A stretch of DNA of 13,653 nucleotides from Anaerolineae bacterium (GTDB taxonomy: Bacteria > Chloroflexota > Anaerolineae > JAADDB01), in contig WFQT01000086.1 in NCBI GenBank assembly GCA_015486895.1, positions 1 through 13,653 on the forward strand, written 5' to 3'. The notes under the pieces are model-generated. The model was given only the letters and a program-made list of their open reading frames with translations. It was not told where the DNA came from and made no database searches. Below, piece after piece: positions 1 through 5,546 of this stretch (position 1 is its first letter; each line of letters starts with the position of its first letter). Both the position numbers and the translations under genes were made by a program.

Positions 1-129
1 ACCGCGTTGACGGGCCCAACGGCCGTTGCCGTCCATGATGATGCCGATATGTCGCGGAATACGTTCCGGTGGAATATCCAGTGCGCCCGTGAGGTGTTTT
101 ATGTTCTCTTTCGATGATTCTTGGCTCAT
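1..129 (-). CDS. uppS: Isoprenyl (undecaprenyl) diphosphate synthase, N-terminal part; gene continues off the left edge
   Basis: The 43 visible residues contain HIGIIMDGNGRWA, the signature start of cis-prenyltransferases. The Asp at about residue 33 is the conserved metal and diphosphate ligand of the family. The enzyme condenses isopentenyl diphosphate onto farnesyl diphosphate to make the C55 lipid carrier for peptidoglycan and other envelope polymers, at the cytoplasmic face of the membrane. The ATG at 129-127 leaves about 25 residues before the motif, slightly long but common. It lies 16 nt downstream of the frr stop, with a weak GGAAG as ribosome site, so it is probably cotranscribed and translated after frr. 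The frr-uppS order is widespread in bacteria. The rest of the protein is outside the window. Confidence 0.95.
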   Translation of the reverse strand, partial: MSQESSKENIKHLTGALDIPPERIPRHIGIIMDGNGRWARQRG

Positions 130-145
130 GGAATTGGCTTCCGGC

Positions 146-703
146 TCATATTTCCATGATTTCGGCTTCTTTGGCCTTGCCGATCTCGTTGATTTTGTCA
201 ATGTATTTGTCGGTAAGCTCTTGCACGTCGTCTGTACCCCACTTGAGATCGTCCTCGGTGATCATGCTTTCTTTTTCCATGTCGCGCAGATCGTGGACGG
301 CGTCTCGCCGGATATTACGCACGGCGACTCGTGCTTCTTCCAGCCGCTTGTGCACGATTTTTATCAGTTGATGGCGTCGTTCTTCTGTTAAGGGAGGCAC
401 ATTGAGCCGGATGACTTTGCCATCATTGTTCGGGGTCAGCCCCACATCCGACTTCAGGATTGCCTTTTCGATGAGCTTGATGCTGGATGGATCAAATGGT
501 TTCACCATCAACAAGTGCGGTTCTGGTGCTACGATGGTCGCCAGTCCCTGCAAGGGCGTGGGAACGCCGTAGTAGTCCACTGATAGGCGCTCAATGAGGG
601 TGGGGGTGGCGCGCCCACTACGTACGGTCTGTAAGTCTTCTTGCAGAACTTTTACCGCTTTTGCCATGCGCGTTTCGGCGTCTTTTTTCACTTCTTTAAG
701 CAT
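146..703 (-). CDS. frr: Ribosome recycling factor
   Basis: This is a full-length RRF of 185 aa, the usual size. It splits post-termination 70S ribosomes together with EF-G and IF3. The conserved RSGRATPTLIERLSVDYYG block lies at about residues 28-46, followed by the loop regions typical of the small domain (PLTEERR, VRNIRRDA) and the C-terminal long helix (KWGTDDVQELTDKYIDKI). The ATG at 703-701 is preceded by AAGGAGAG at good spacing. It is the fourth gene of the rpsB-tsf-pyrH-frr-uppS cluster. The 142-nt gap to pyrH upstream is unusually wide for this pair and holds only a weak stem (GCCGG/CCGGC, about 758-782) followed by a T-rich stretch, possibly an attenuating terminator. Start and identity are secure. 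Confidence 0.97.
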   Translation of the reverse strand: MLKEVKKDAETRMAKAVKVLQEDLQTVRSGRATPTLIERLSVDYYGVPTPLQGLATIVAPEPHLLMVKPFDPSSIKLIEKAILKSDVGLTPNNDGKVIRLNVPPLTEERRHQLIKIVHKRLEEARVAVRNIRRDAVHDLRDMEKESMITEDDLKWGTDDVQELTDKYIDKINEIGKAKEAEIMEI

Positions 704-845
704 GATTTTCTCTCCTTGTAGCGCTGAATACGGCTATGGTGATTAAAAAGAATCGCCGGGGGCAAAGTATTCTTCCGGCTCTCTTTTGGCTGGAGTGTAC
801 TGTCGTAGATATCCGTCTGCTCGGCGCGGCTCCTATTTCTTCGGC

Positions 846-1562
846 TCAGTGGTAAATGAGCGTGCCGATGGCTTCGCCGTACACGGCCTTGAGAAGTGTG
901 CCTTCCTCCCATAGATTGAGCACGAGAATGGGAAGGTCATTATCCATACAAAGGGTAATGGCCGTACTATCCATGATTCCTATCCGCATGTTTAATGCTT
1001 CCAGATAGGTGAGACGGCTGAAGCGTCTGGCGTCCGGGTTTATCGCTGGGTCTTCTTCGTAGACAGCATCCACTTTAGTGGCCTTGATGAGCACGTCGGC
1101 ATCTACTTCCATAGCTCTCAGTGCTGCCGCGGTATCGGTGGTGAAGTACGGGTTGCCCGTACCAGCGCCTAAGATAACGACTCGCCCTTTTTCAAGGTGG
1201 CGAACTGCTCGTCCCCGGATGTATGGTTCTGCAACGGCGCGCATTTCAATGGCTGTTTGGACGCGAGTTTCCACACCTGCCCGTTCTAAGGCGTCGCGCA
1301 GGGCCAAGGCATTCATGACGGTTGCTATCATGCCCATATGATCAGCGACACTGCGCTCCATGCCGTGGGCAATACCGTCTTTGCCACGCCACAAGTTCCC
1401 TGCCCCGATGACGATGGCTGTCTCGACGCCCAGGCGACAGACTTGGGTCACCTTGTTTGCCAGTAAATTGGCTTGGTTGGGGTCGATGCCGAACCCTCCC
1501 GGTCCGGCCAACGCTTCTCCCCCTAACTTGAGGAGGATGCGTCTGTACTTGATTTCATTCAT
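846..1562 (-). CDS. pyrH: Uridylate kinase (UMP kinase)
   Basis: The 238-aa protein is an amino-acid-kinase-fold UMP kinase, which phosphorylates UMP to UDP with ATP as a hexamer and feeds pyrimidine nucleotide synthesis. Visible motifs are RRILLKLGGEAL near the N-terminus (most homologues have LKLSGEAL, so the Ser is Gly here), GAGNLWRG (usually GGGNIFRG), the UMP-binding GTGNPYFTTDTAAALRA, and the C-terminal GTLIYH typical of PyrH. The length is standard. The ATG at 1562-1560 is 7 nt after the tsf stop, and its only ribosome-site candidate (GAGG/AGGG) lies inside the last tsf codons, which suggests translational coupling. In many bacteria the enzyme is activated by GTP and inhibited by UTP; nothing in this sequence tests that. 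Confidence 0.97.
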   Translation of the reverse strand: MNEIKYRRILLKLGGEALAGPGGFGIDPNQANLLANKVTQVCRLGVETAIVIGAGNLWRGKDGIAHGMERSVADHMGMIATVMNALALRDALERAGVETRVQTAIEMRAVAEPYIRGRAVRHLEKGRVVILGAGTGNPYFTTDTAAALRAMEVDADVLIKATKVDAVYEEDPAINPDARRFSRLTYLEALNMRIGIMDSTAITLCMDNDLPILVLNLWEEGTLLKAVYGEAIGTLIYH

Positions 1563-1569
1563 GATGAAA

Positions 1570-2163
1570 TTATTGCCCTACCTCGTAACGAACGAAACGA
1601 CGCACGACGATGTTTTCACCCAGCTTGGCAATGTTGGCTTGAATAACATCATGAACAGTTACGTCATTATCGCGGAAAAATGGTTGGCGGAGTAAACAGA
1701 CTTCCTCGTAGTATTTCTTCAGTCGCCCCTCAACGGCTCGCTCAATGATCTTATCCGGCTTGCCTGCTTGTCGTAGATCCTCACCTAAAGCGCTCTTTTT
1801 CTCTTCCAGCACGTCTGCAGGAATGTTATCTTCGGAAAGGTAGCGTGGTTGCATAGCAACTACTTGCATTGCTAAATCTTTGGCTAACTGTTGGAACTCC
1901 GATGTGCGAGCGACGAAATCTGTCTCGCAGTTTACTTCTACTATAGCCGCGACCTGAGCCCCACCATGTACGTAGCTGCCGATGATGCCTTCATGAGCCT
2001 CCCGGCCGGCCCTTTTTGCCGCTTTGGCCAAGCCTCGTTTCTTGAGGAGAGAAATTGCTTTTTTGATATCGCCGTTGGTCTCTTCCAATACTTTGCGACA
2101 TTCTAAAATACCGGCGCCGGTAGCTGCGCGGAGTTCCTTGATTTTCTCGACAGAAGCGCTCAT
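1570..2163 (-). CDS. tsf: Elongation factor Ts, short form
   Basis: EF-Ts is the guanine nucleotide exchange factor that recycles EF-Tu-GDP. The 197-aa protein has the N-terminal UBA-like domain (about residues 4-50, KIKELRAATGAGILECRKVL), the core motif TDFVAR at residues 81-86 that contacts EF-Tu, and the C-terminal CLLRQPFFRD and LGENIVVRRFVRYE blocks. It is much shorter than the 280-residue proteobacterial form and matches the short type known from Thermus and several deep-branching phyla, in which one core subdomain is missing. The ATG at 2163-2161 has an AAGGAG about 12 nt upstream. A 373-nt gap with repeats separates it from rpsB, so it may use its own promoter, but I see no convincing one. 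Confidence 0.96.
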   Translation of the reverse strand: MSASVEKIKELRAATGAGILECRKVLEETNGDIKKAISLLKKRGLAKAAKRAGREAHEGIIGSYVHGGAQVAAIVEVNCETDFVARTSEFQQLAKDLAMQVVAMQPRYLSEDNIPADVLEEKKSALGEDLRQAGKPDKIIERAVEGRLKKYYEEVCLLRQPFFRDNDVTVHDVIQANIAKLGENIVVRRFVRYEVGQ

Positions 2164-2206
2164 AATTTATCGTTTTCTCCTTTTGTTTTACTATTCTGAT
2201 TATTAT

Positions 2207-2346
2207 CTGGAGTCTGACGAAGATGAAGTATTAGGCTCGACCTGACTATCTTTACCACAGCTTGCGCAGATTAACCCAGGTTTTCCTTTGCTTTTCGACC
2301 CAAATCCGTGTTTTTCTGTGGCTAAAATAAAAACGCCAGAGTCCAG
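2207..2346 (+). repeat. Dispersed intergenic repeat, full copy A, with imperfect terminal inverted repeats
   Basis: This 140-bp non-coding stretch between tsf and rpsB aligns along most of its length with the reverse complement of 10341-10490. Shared blocks in order are CTGGAGTCTG, GGCTCGACCT, TATCTTTACCACAG, TTTTCGACCCAAATC, TTTTTCTGTG, AAAATAAAA and CGCCAG. The ends are inverted repeats of each other: CTGGAGTCTGACG at the left, and the right end reverse-complemented is CTGGACTCTGGCG (11 of 13 match). There is no ORF inside and no obvious target duplication (TTATTAT against AAGTATC). It could be a small non-autonomous mobile element or a REP-like repeat. Which one cannot be told from this window. 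Confidence 0.75.
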
Positions 2347-2393
2347 AAGTATCTTATCAGTGAAATGCTTGTACATAGTGTAAGAAAATGCAC

Positions 2394-2449
2394 CACAGAT
2401 TACACAAACTTCCGCGGATTTTTTGCCTGTCTAGTTTGTGTAATCTGTG
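2394..2449. repeat. Perfect 17-bp inverted repeat (long hairpin) between rpsB and tsf
   Basis: CACAGATTACACAAACT at 2394-2410 is exactly inverted at 2433-2449, with a 22-nt spacer. In RNA it would form a strong stem in the rpsB-tsf intergenic region. No clear U-tract follows on either strand, so it does not look like a classic terminator. The arm AATCTGTG resembles the tail of repeat copy B (4931-4976). Motifs of the type AATCTGTGTAATCTGTGG recur in intergenic regions of many environmental bacterial genomes, from memory rather than a search. Next to it (about 2466-2478) is a small palindrome, CCGGCCCGGCCGG. Confidence 0.8.
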
Positions 2450-2536
2450 ATTGGCTTTTTGGTTCCGGCCCGGCCGGGTTAGGTGATCAGTGTCGGCTAA
2501 TTAGCTTGAGAAATCTTAGTGTGAACAGTCGACAGC

Positions 2537-3475
2537 TTAGTTCTCAGTAATGGCTTGTTCTATTGCGCTTGTTTCTCCGTTAGCGGCTTCTTCTACTGAT
2601 TTGATCTCACTTGTTTCTTCTTCGGGAACCTCTTCTGCCAATTCCTCTCCGGCAATGGGAACGATCTCTGCTAACGCTTCTGGAGTCTCTGCTTCAATTG
2701 CTGCCTCATACACTGTTTCCCCGAAGGCTCCAATTTCGCCCTCGAGGGCTTCTTCTTCCTCACCGCCGATTTCTTCAGCTAAGGTAATCTCTCGTAAGTG
2801 CTTGCCTTCGATGACTGCATCAGTGATTTTGCTGGTGATTAGCTTGATGGCACGAATGGCATCATCATTGGCCGGGATGACGTAGTCGATGGGGGTGGGG
2901 TCACAATTGCTATCCACCATAGCGATAATGGGGATGTTGAGGCGATTAGCTTCTTTGACGGCTAAGTACTCTCGCCCAACGTCCACGACGAACACTACGT
3001 CCGGCAGGTCAGACATATCGCGCAGGCCACCTAAACGGCGTTGCAAGCGTTGGATGAGAGCTTCTGTCTTGAGGGCTTCTTTCTTCGGCAACCGTTGTAG
3101 GTGACCTTCATCTCGCAACTTTTCCAGCTCAATCATTTTATCGACACGCTCACGGATCGTGCGGAAATTAGTAAGCGTGCCGCCAAGCCAGCGTATGTTG
3201 ACGTATGGCATCCGACATCTCTCTGCTTGTGCCTGGATAGTCGGTTGGGCCTGGCGCTTGGTGCCGACGAAAAGCACCGTTCCGCCCCCTTGGGCCACGT
3301 CGCGGACGAAGTTATAAGCATCGTCTAAACGGCGTAATGTCTTTTGTAAGTCTAAAATGTGGATTCCGTTGCGCTCAGTGAAAATGTAGCGCTTCATGCG
3401 TGGGTTCCACCGTTGCGTGCGATGTCCAAAGTGCACGCCACTTTCCAATAGTTCCTTCATTGAAACGACAGCCAT
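2537..3475 (-). CDS. rpsB: 30S ribosomal protein S2 with a long acidic C-terminal tail
   Basis: The 312-aa product has the S2 signature MKELLESGVHFGHRTQRWNPRMKRYIF split over residues 6-32, then GIHILDLQKT, RWLGGTLTNF and PIDYVIPANDD. S2 sits on the solvent side of the 30S subunit and helps recruit S1 and dock mRNA. I start it at ATG 3475-3473, which has GAGGAGGTTG just upstream. An in-frame ATG at 3586 would add 37 residues that look like translated leader. The family domain ends near residue 233. The remaining 79 residues contain 27 Glu, one Lys and no Asp or Arg, an unusually acidic and probably disordered tail. It heads the tsf-pyrH-frr-uppS cluster. Confidence 0.97.
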   Translation of the reverse strand: MAVVSMKELLESGVHFGHRTQRWNPRMKRYIFTERNGIHILDLQKTLRRLDDAYNFVRDVAQGGGTVLFVGTKRQAQPTIQAQAERCRMPYVNIRWLGGTLTNFRTIRERVDKMIELEKLRDEGHLQRLPKKEALKTEALIQRLQRRLGGLRDMSDLPDVVFVVDVGREYLAVKEANRLNIPIIAMVDSNCDPTPIDYVIPANDDAIRAIKLITSKITDAVIEGKHLREITLAEEIGGEEEEALEGEIGAFGETVYEAAIEAETPEALAEIVPIAGEELAEEVPEEETSEIKSVEEAANGETSAIEQAITEN

Positions 3476-3513
3476 GATGTACAACCTCCTCTTCGTTGTG
3501 CCTCCGTTTCCTT

Positions 3514-3543
3514 TGCCAACGGAACCACCCAAATGGGTTGGCA
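3514..3543 (-). promoter_or_regulatory. Foldable element in the rpsB mRNA leader
   Basis: In the leader transcribed from the promoter at 3603-3631, TGCCAAC and GTTGGCA form a 7-bp stem. An alternative, overlapping hairpin is ACCCA-TT-TGGGT in its interior. It lies about 40 nt upstream of the rpsB start codon. In E. coli S2 represses its own operon through a structured leader. A similar role here is inference, because I cannot match this leader to a known S2-leader consensus. Confidence 0.4.
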
Positions 3544-3602
3544 CGACCATCGGCGACGCAGAAACGTGTGTGTTTTCCTGGGTCATAAATACCCGGTAAT
3601 AA

Positions 3603-3631
3603 AGTATAACATAAGGCCGTTAGAGGAGCAA
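3603..3631 (-). promoter_or_regulatory. Predicted sigma-70-type promoter of the rpsB-tsf-pyrH-frr-uppS cluster
   Basis: On the minus strand TTGCTC (3631-3626) is followed after exactly 17 nt by TATACT (3608-3603). Transcription would start near 3596, giving a leader of about 120 nt before the rpsB ATG. This also argues against the in-frame ATG at 3586, which would sit at about +10. The element diverges from the rnz promoter. Confidence 0.6.
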
Positions 3632-3768
3632 AAACGATGTCGCTTTCGAATGTATACTGCCGGAGAGGATGCAAACTTTCGCTTTTTCGCGTCATGGGTG
3701 CGTTTCCGCACATTGGGGAAGTGAAACTCAAGCTAAGTGTGATGGCGATAAAGTGGAAGTGGTGGGAA

Positions 3769-3797
3769 TTGGCGATCTACCACCAGTAGGGTACAAT
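3769..3797 (+). promoter_or_regulatory. Predicted promoter of rnz
   Basis: TTGGCG (3769-3774), a 17-nt spacer and TACAAT (3792-3797) fit a sigma-70-type promoter, with start expected near 3804. The in-frame ATG at 3796 overlaps the -10 box and so cannot be the start codon of this transcript. The GGTGAGGAG site at 3811-3819 would be in the leader. Confidence 0.55.
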
Positions 3798-3828
3798 GTT
3801 TTCTCTTATTGGTGAGGAGATAAATGGT

Positions 3829-4785
3829 GTGTTTGAACTGATCTTTTTGGGTACATCTGCCTCGGCACCCTCACTTTCCCGGGGATTGTCGTCGGCGATA
3901 GTGATTCACAATGAATATCGCTTTATGGTAGACTGCGGTGAGGGCACGCAACGCCAGTTGTTGCGTAGTGGTCTTGGCTTTAAGCGTTTGAACAGGATAT
4001 TGCTCACGCACGGCCACCTGGATCACATCTTGGGGTTGGCCGGCCTGCTTTCTACCTTTGGCCGATGGGACATGGCCTCCACTTTGGATATTTATGGTGG
4101 GCGGCGCGCTTTGGATCGGGTGGCGCGCCTGTTTGACGCCCTGTTTGGCCGGGACGGGATGCCGCTGGAAGTTTCATATCGCGAGATCAACAAAGCGGGG
4201 CTGATTTTCCAGGCAGAAGATTTTGGCGTAACGGCTTTTCCTGTACGACATCGCGGGGCCGGGTGTTACGGCTTTCTCTTTGAGGAGAAAGGAAGGCGTC
4301 CTTTCCTGGCAGAGCGGGCTGCTGAATTAGGTGTACCTTTTGGCCCGGAGCGTAGGTTGTTGGTTAGTGGTCAGTCGTTGACCTTGAATGATGGCCGGGT
4401 GGTGCAGCCGGACGATGTTTTGGGTGACTTCATTCCTGGCGCCAGACTGGCTTTCATCGGTGATGTGGGGCGGACACAGGGCTTAGCGGAAATTGTCGCC
4501 GGGGTGGATGCTTTGGTCATTGAGGCTACGTATCTGCAAAGTGAGGCAGAGATGGCAAAACGGTTTGGCCATTTGACTGCGATGCAGGGAGCCGAACTGG
4601 CCCGCCGGGCCGGCGTGCGTTATCTTATCTTGAACCATATTTCTCGTCGTTACACCGGCTGGCAGGTGGCGCAGGAAGCGGAGGGCACTTTCCCTGCTGT
4701 CAGCGTGGCGAATGATTTCGACCGCTTCCAGATCACTAATACTGGTGTCACTCAACTCACCGGCAAAGGCGAGAGCGAGGGATAG
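3829..4785 (+). CDS. rnz: Ribonuclease Z (tRNA 3' endonuclease)
   Basis: This metallo-beta-lactamase-fold endonuclease cuts tRNA precursors just after the discriminator base. Numbered from the GTG start, the zinc ligands are H61, H63, D65 and H66 (HGHLDH), H141, D212 and H270, and the general-base-region His is H248. The order and spacing are those of the B. subtilis enzyme. The flexible-arm (exosite) region is visible at about residues 150-200 (GVPFGP, then TLNDGRVVQPDDVLG). The 318-aa length is normal. I choose GTG 3829 over ATG 3796 because GGTGAGGAG lies 9 nt before it, the first residues MFELIFLGTSASAP match the family N-terminus, and the upstream ATG overlaps the -10 box. It stands alone, divergent from rpsB. 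The tRNA gene in this window lacks an encoded CCA, as expected of an RNase Z substrate. Confidence 0.95.
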   Translation: MFELIFLGTSASAPSLSRGLSSAIVIHNEYRFMVDCGEGTQRQLLRSGLGFKRLNRILLTHGHLDHILGLAGLLSTFGRWDMASTLDIYGGRRALDRVARLFDALFGRDGMPLEVSYREINKAGLIFQAEDFGVTAFPVRHRGAGCYGFLFEEKGRRPFLAERAAELGVPFGPERRLLVSGQSLTLNDGRVVQPDDVLGDFIPGARLAFIGDVGRTQGLAEIVAGVDALVIEATYLQSEAEMAKRFGHLTAMQGAELARRAGVRYLILNHISRRYTGWQVAQEAEGTFPAVSVANDFDRFQITNTGVTQLTGKGESEG

Positions 4786-5013
4786 CCGGGAAGCGTATCC
4801 AGCAATTCCAAAAAACAACGAACTAATACTATCGCACTTGTAGCCGATCCGTGACCGACGTCTTGGCGACAGAGAGTAGGAGCGCAGAATTCTGCTCCCT
4901 TGCCGCTGAGCCAACCCCAAAATCCTGTGAAAATCTGTGTTAATCTGTGGCTAAAACCAAAAACGCCATTGCCCAGCCTCACATTTGGAATTGCTGTTAC
5001 TCTTCTTTTCTCC
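4786..5013. other. Non-coding gap between rnz and the phasin-like gene
   Basis: I see no gene here. It holds an imperfect palindrome around GCAGAATTCTGC (about 4879-4899), which lacks a T-tract and so is a poor terminator, and the partial repeat copy B at its right end. Confidence 0.6.
4931..4976 (+). repeat. Partial copy B of the dispersed repeat (right end only)
   Basis: About 46 bp match the right end of copy A: AAATCTGTGTTAATCTGTGG against AAATCCGTGTTTTTCTGTGG, then GCTAAAA, AAAAACGCCA and a terminal CCCAG. Copy A shows TCCAG at that position. The left part of the element is absent or too diverged to see. It has the same orientation as copy A and ends about 40 bp before the phasin promoter. 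Confidence 0.6.
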
Positions 5014-5043
5014 TTGACAACGTTCTATCAGGTTTGTTATAAT
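5014..5043 (+). promoter_or_regulatory. Consensus sigma-70 promoter of the phasin-like/PhaR-like unit
   Basis: TTGACA (5014-5019) and TATAAT (5038-5043) are both perfect consensus hexamers, with an 18-nt spacer. It is the strongest-looking promoter in the window. The start would be near 5050, inside the palindrome described next. Confidence 0.85.
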
Positions 5044-5048
5044 GTTTT

Positions 5049-5065
5049 ATGACGCGACGCGTCAT
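5049..5065. promoter_or_regulatory. Perfect palindrome at the transcription start: candidate operator
   Basis: ATGACGCGACGCGTCAT has two 8-bp arms around a single central base and covers about +1 to +16 of the predicted transcript. A dimeric repressor bound here would block a promoter that otherwise looks constitutively strong. The regulator is not known. The PhaR-like protein encoded downstream is an obvious candidate, by analogy with PhaR autoregulation of phasin genes in proteobacteria. I find no second copy in the window. Confidence 0.6.
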
Positions 5066-5099
5066 TTGGCGTGTAATTTTTTCCCGTAGGAGGTCGATC

Positions 5100-5486
5100 A
5101 TGGAATCAGAAACAGGCAAGCGTGATGTAAAGGAACGCACCTTTTTAGGTGGAATTCGCTCTGTGCTGTTGGTTGGCGTTGGTGCCCTGGCTTTAGGGGC
5201 AGACGAAGTAGAAGCAGTGGTAAGGAAGCTGGTAGAGCGGGGCGAATTGGCTGAGGATGAAGGCCGCGATTTGGTCAAGGACATTTTAGAACGGCGAAAG
5301 CGGGTTGTAGAAACCTCCACTGAGCATCTGTCTGAGGAGGTGGAGAAACGGATGGAAAGTGTTTTGCAGCGTATGAACTTGCCGAGCCGCGCCGATATTG
5401 ATGCGCTCAAGCAGCAAGTGGCAGAACTGTCCAATCGTGTTGAGACATTGCGAGAGGCGCAAGAGCACACTCAAGATGAGTCTTGA
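5100..5486 (+). CDS. Phasin-family (polyhydroxyalkanoate granule regulator-like) small protein
   Basis: This 128-aa protein resembles the phasin-like group often annotated as polyhydroxyalkanoate synthesis regulator phasin. It has a short charged N-terminus, a Gly/Ala/Val-rich helix (about residues 13-30, VLLVGVGALALGADEV), a long charged amphipathic helix (LVERGELAEDEGRDLVKDIL), and a C-terminal coiled-coil-like stretch, SRADIDALKQQVAELSNRVE. Such proteins coat storage granules or bind the regulator. No PHA synthase gene is in the window, so a granule role is inference. The ATG at 5100 has AGGAGG 6 nt upstream. An in-frame ATG at 5049 lies in the operator and would be at the 5' end of the mRNA. 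The first gene of a two-gene unit, it has its own consensus promoter and palindrome. Confidence 0.75.
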   Translation: MESETGKRDVKERTFLGGIRSVLLVGVGALALGADEVEAVVRKLVERGELAEDEGRDLVKDILERRKRVVETSTEHLSEEVEKRMESVLQRMNLPSRADIDALKQQVAELSNRVETLREAQEHTQDES

Positions 5487-5505
5487 GGGGTAAATGTGCC
5501 GGATT

Positions 5506-5529
5506 AGGGGCGACCCATGGGTCGCCCCT
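5506..5529. repeat. Perfect 24-nt palindrome between the phasin-like and PhaR-like genes
   Basis: AGGGGCGACCCA is followed directly by its own reverse complement. RNA would fold a very GC-rich stem with a minimal loop, followed by TTGTTGCAGGTTTTGTC, which is only moderately T-rich. It could attenuate transcription, so the upstream gene is expressed more than the downstream one, or it could be a REP-like repeat. Motifs of the type AGGGGCGACCC with an inverted partner recur in many genomes, from memory rather than a search. It ends 17 nt before the downstream ATG and may limit ribosome access. Confidence 0.7.
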
Positions 5530-5546
5530 TGTTGCAGGTTTTGTCT

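Noticed and set aside
2207..2346. Riboswitch or ribosomal-protein leader for tsf
   Set aside because: The same sequence occurs inverted upstream of ftsK, with inverted ends, so a mobile repeat explains it better.
2394..2449. CRISPR array
   Set aside because: It is a single inverted repeat, not a series of regularly spaced direct repeats. No cas genes are in the window.
3476..3586. Longer rpsB start at 3586
   Set aside because: The extra 37 residues are unlike S2, while GAGGAGG sits directly before the ATG at 3475 and the family N-terminus follows it.
3796..3828. ATG start of rnz at 3796
   Set aside because: It overlaps the -10 box. The GTG at 3829 has GGTGAGGAG at good spacing and matches the family N-terminus.
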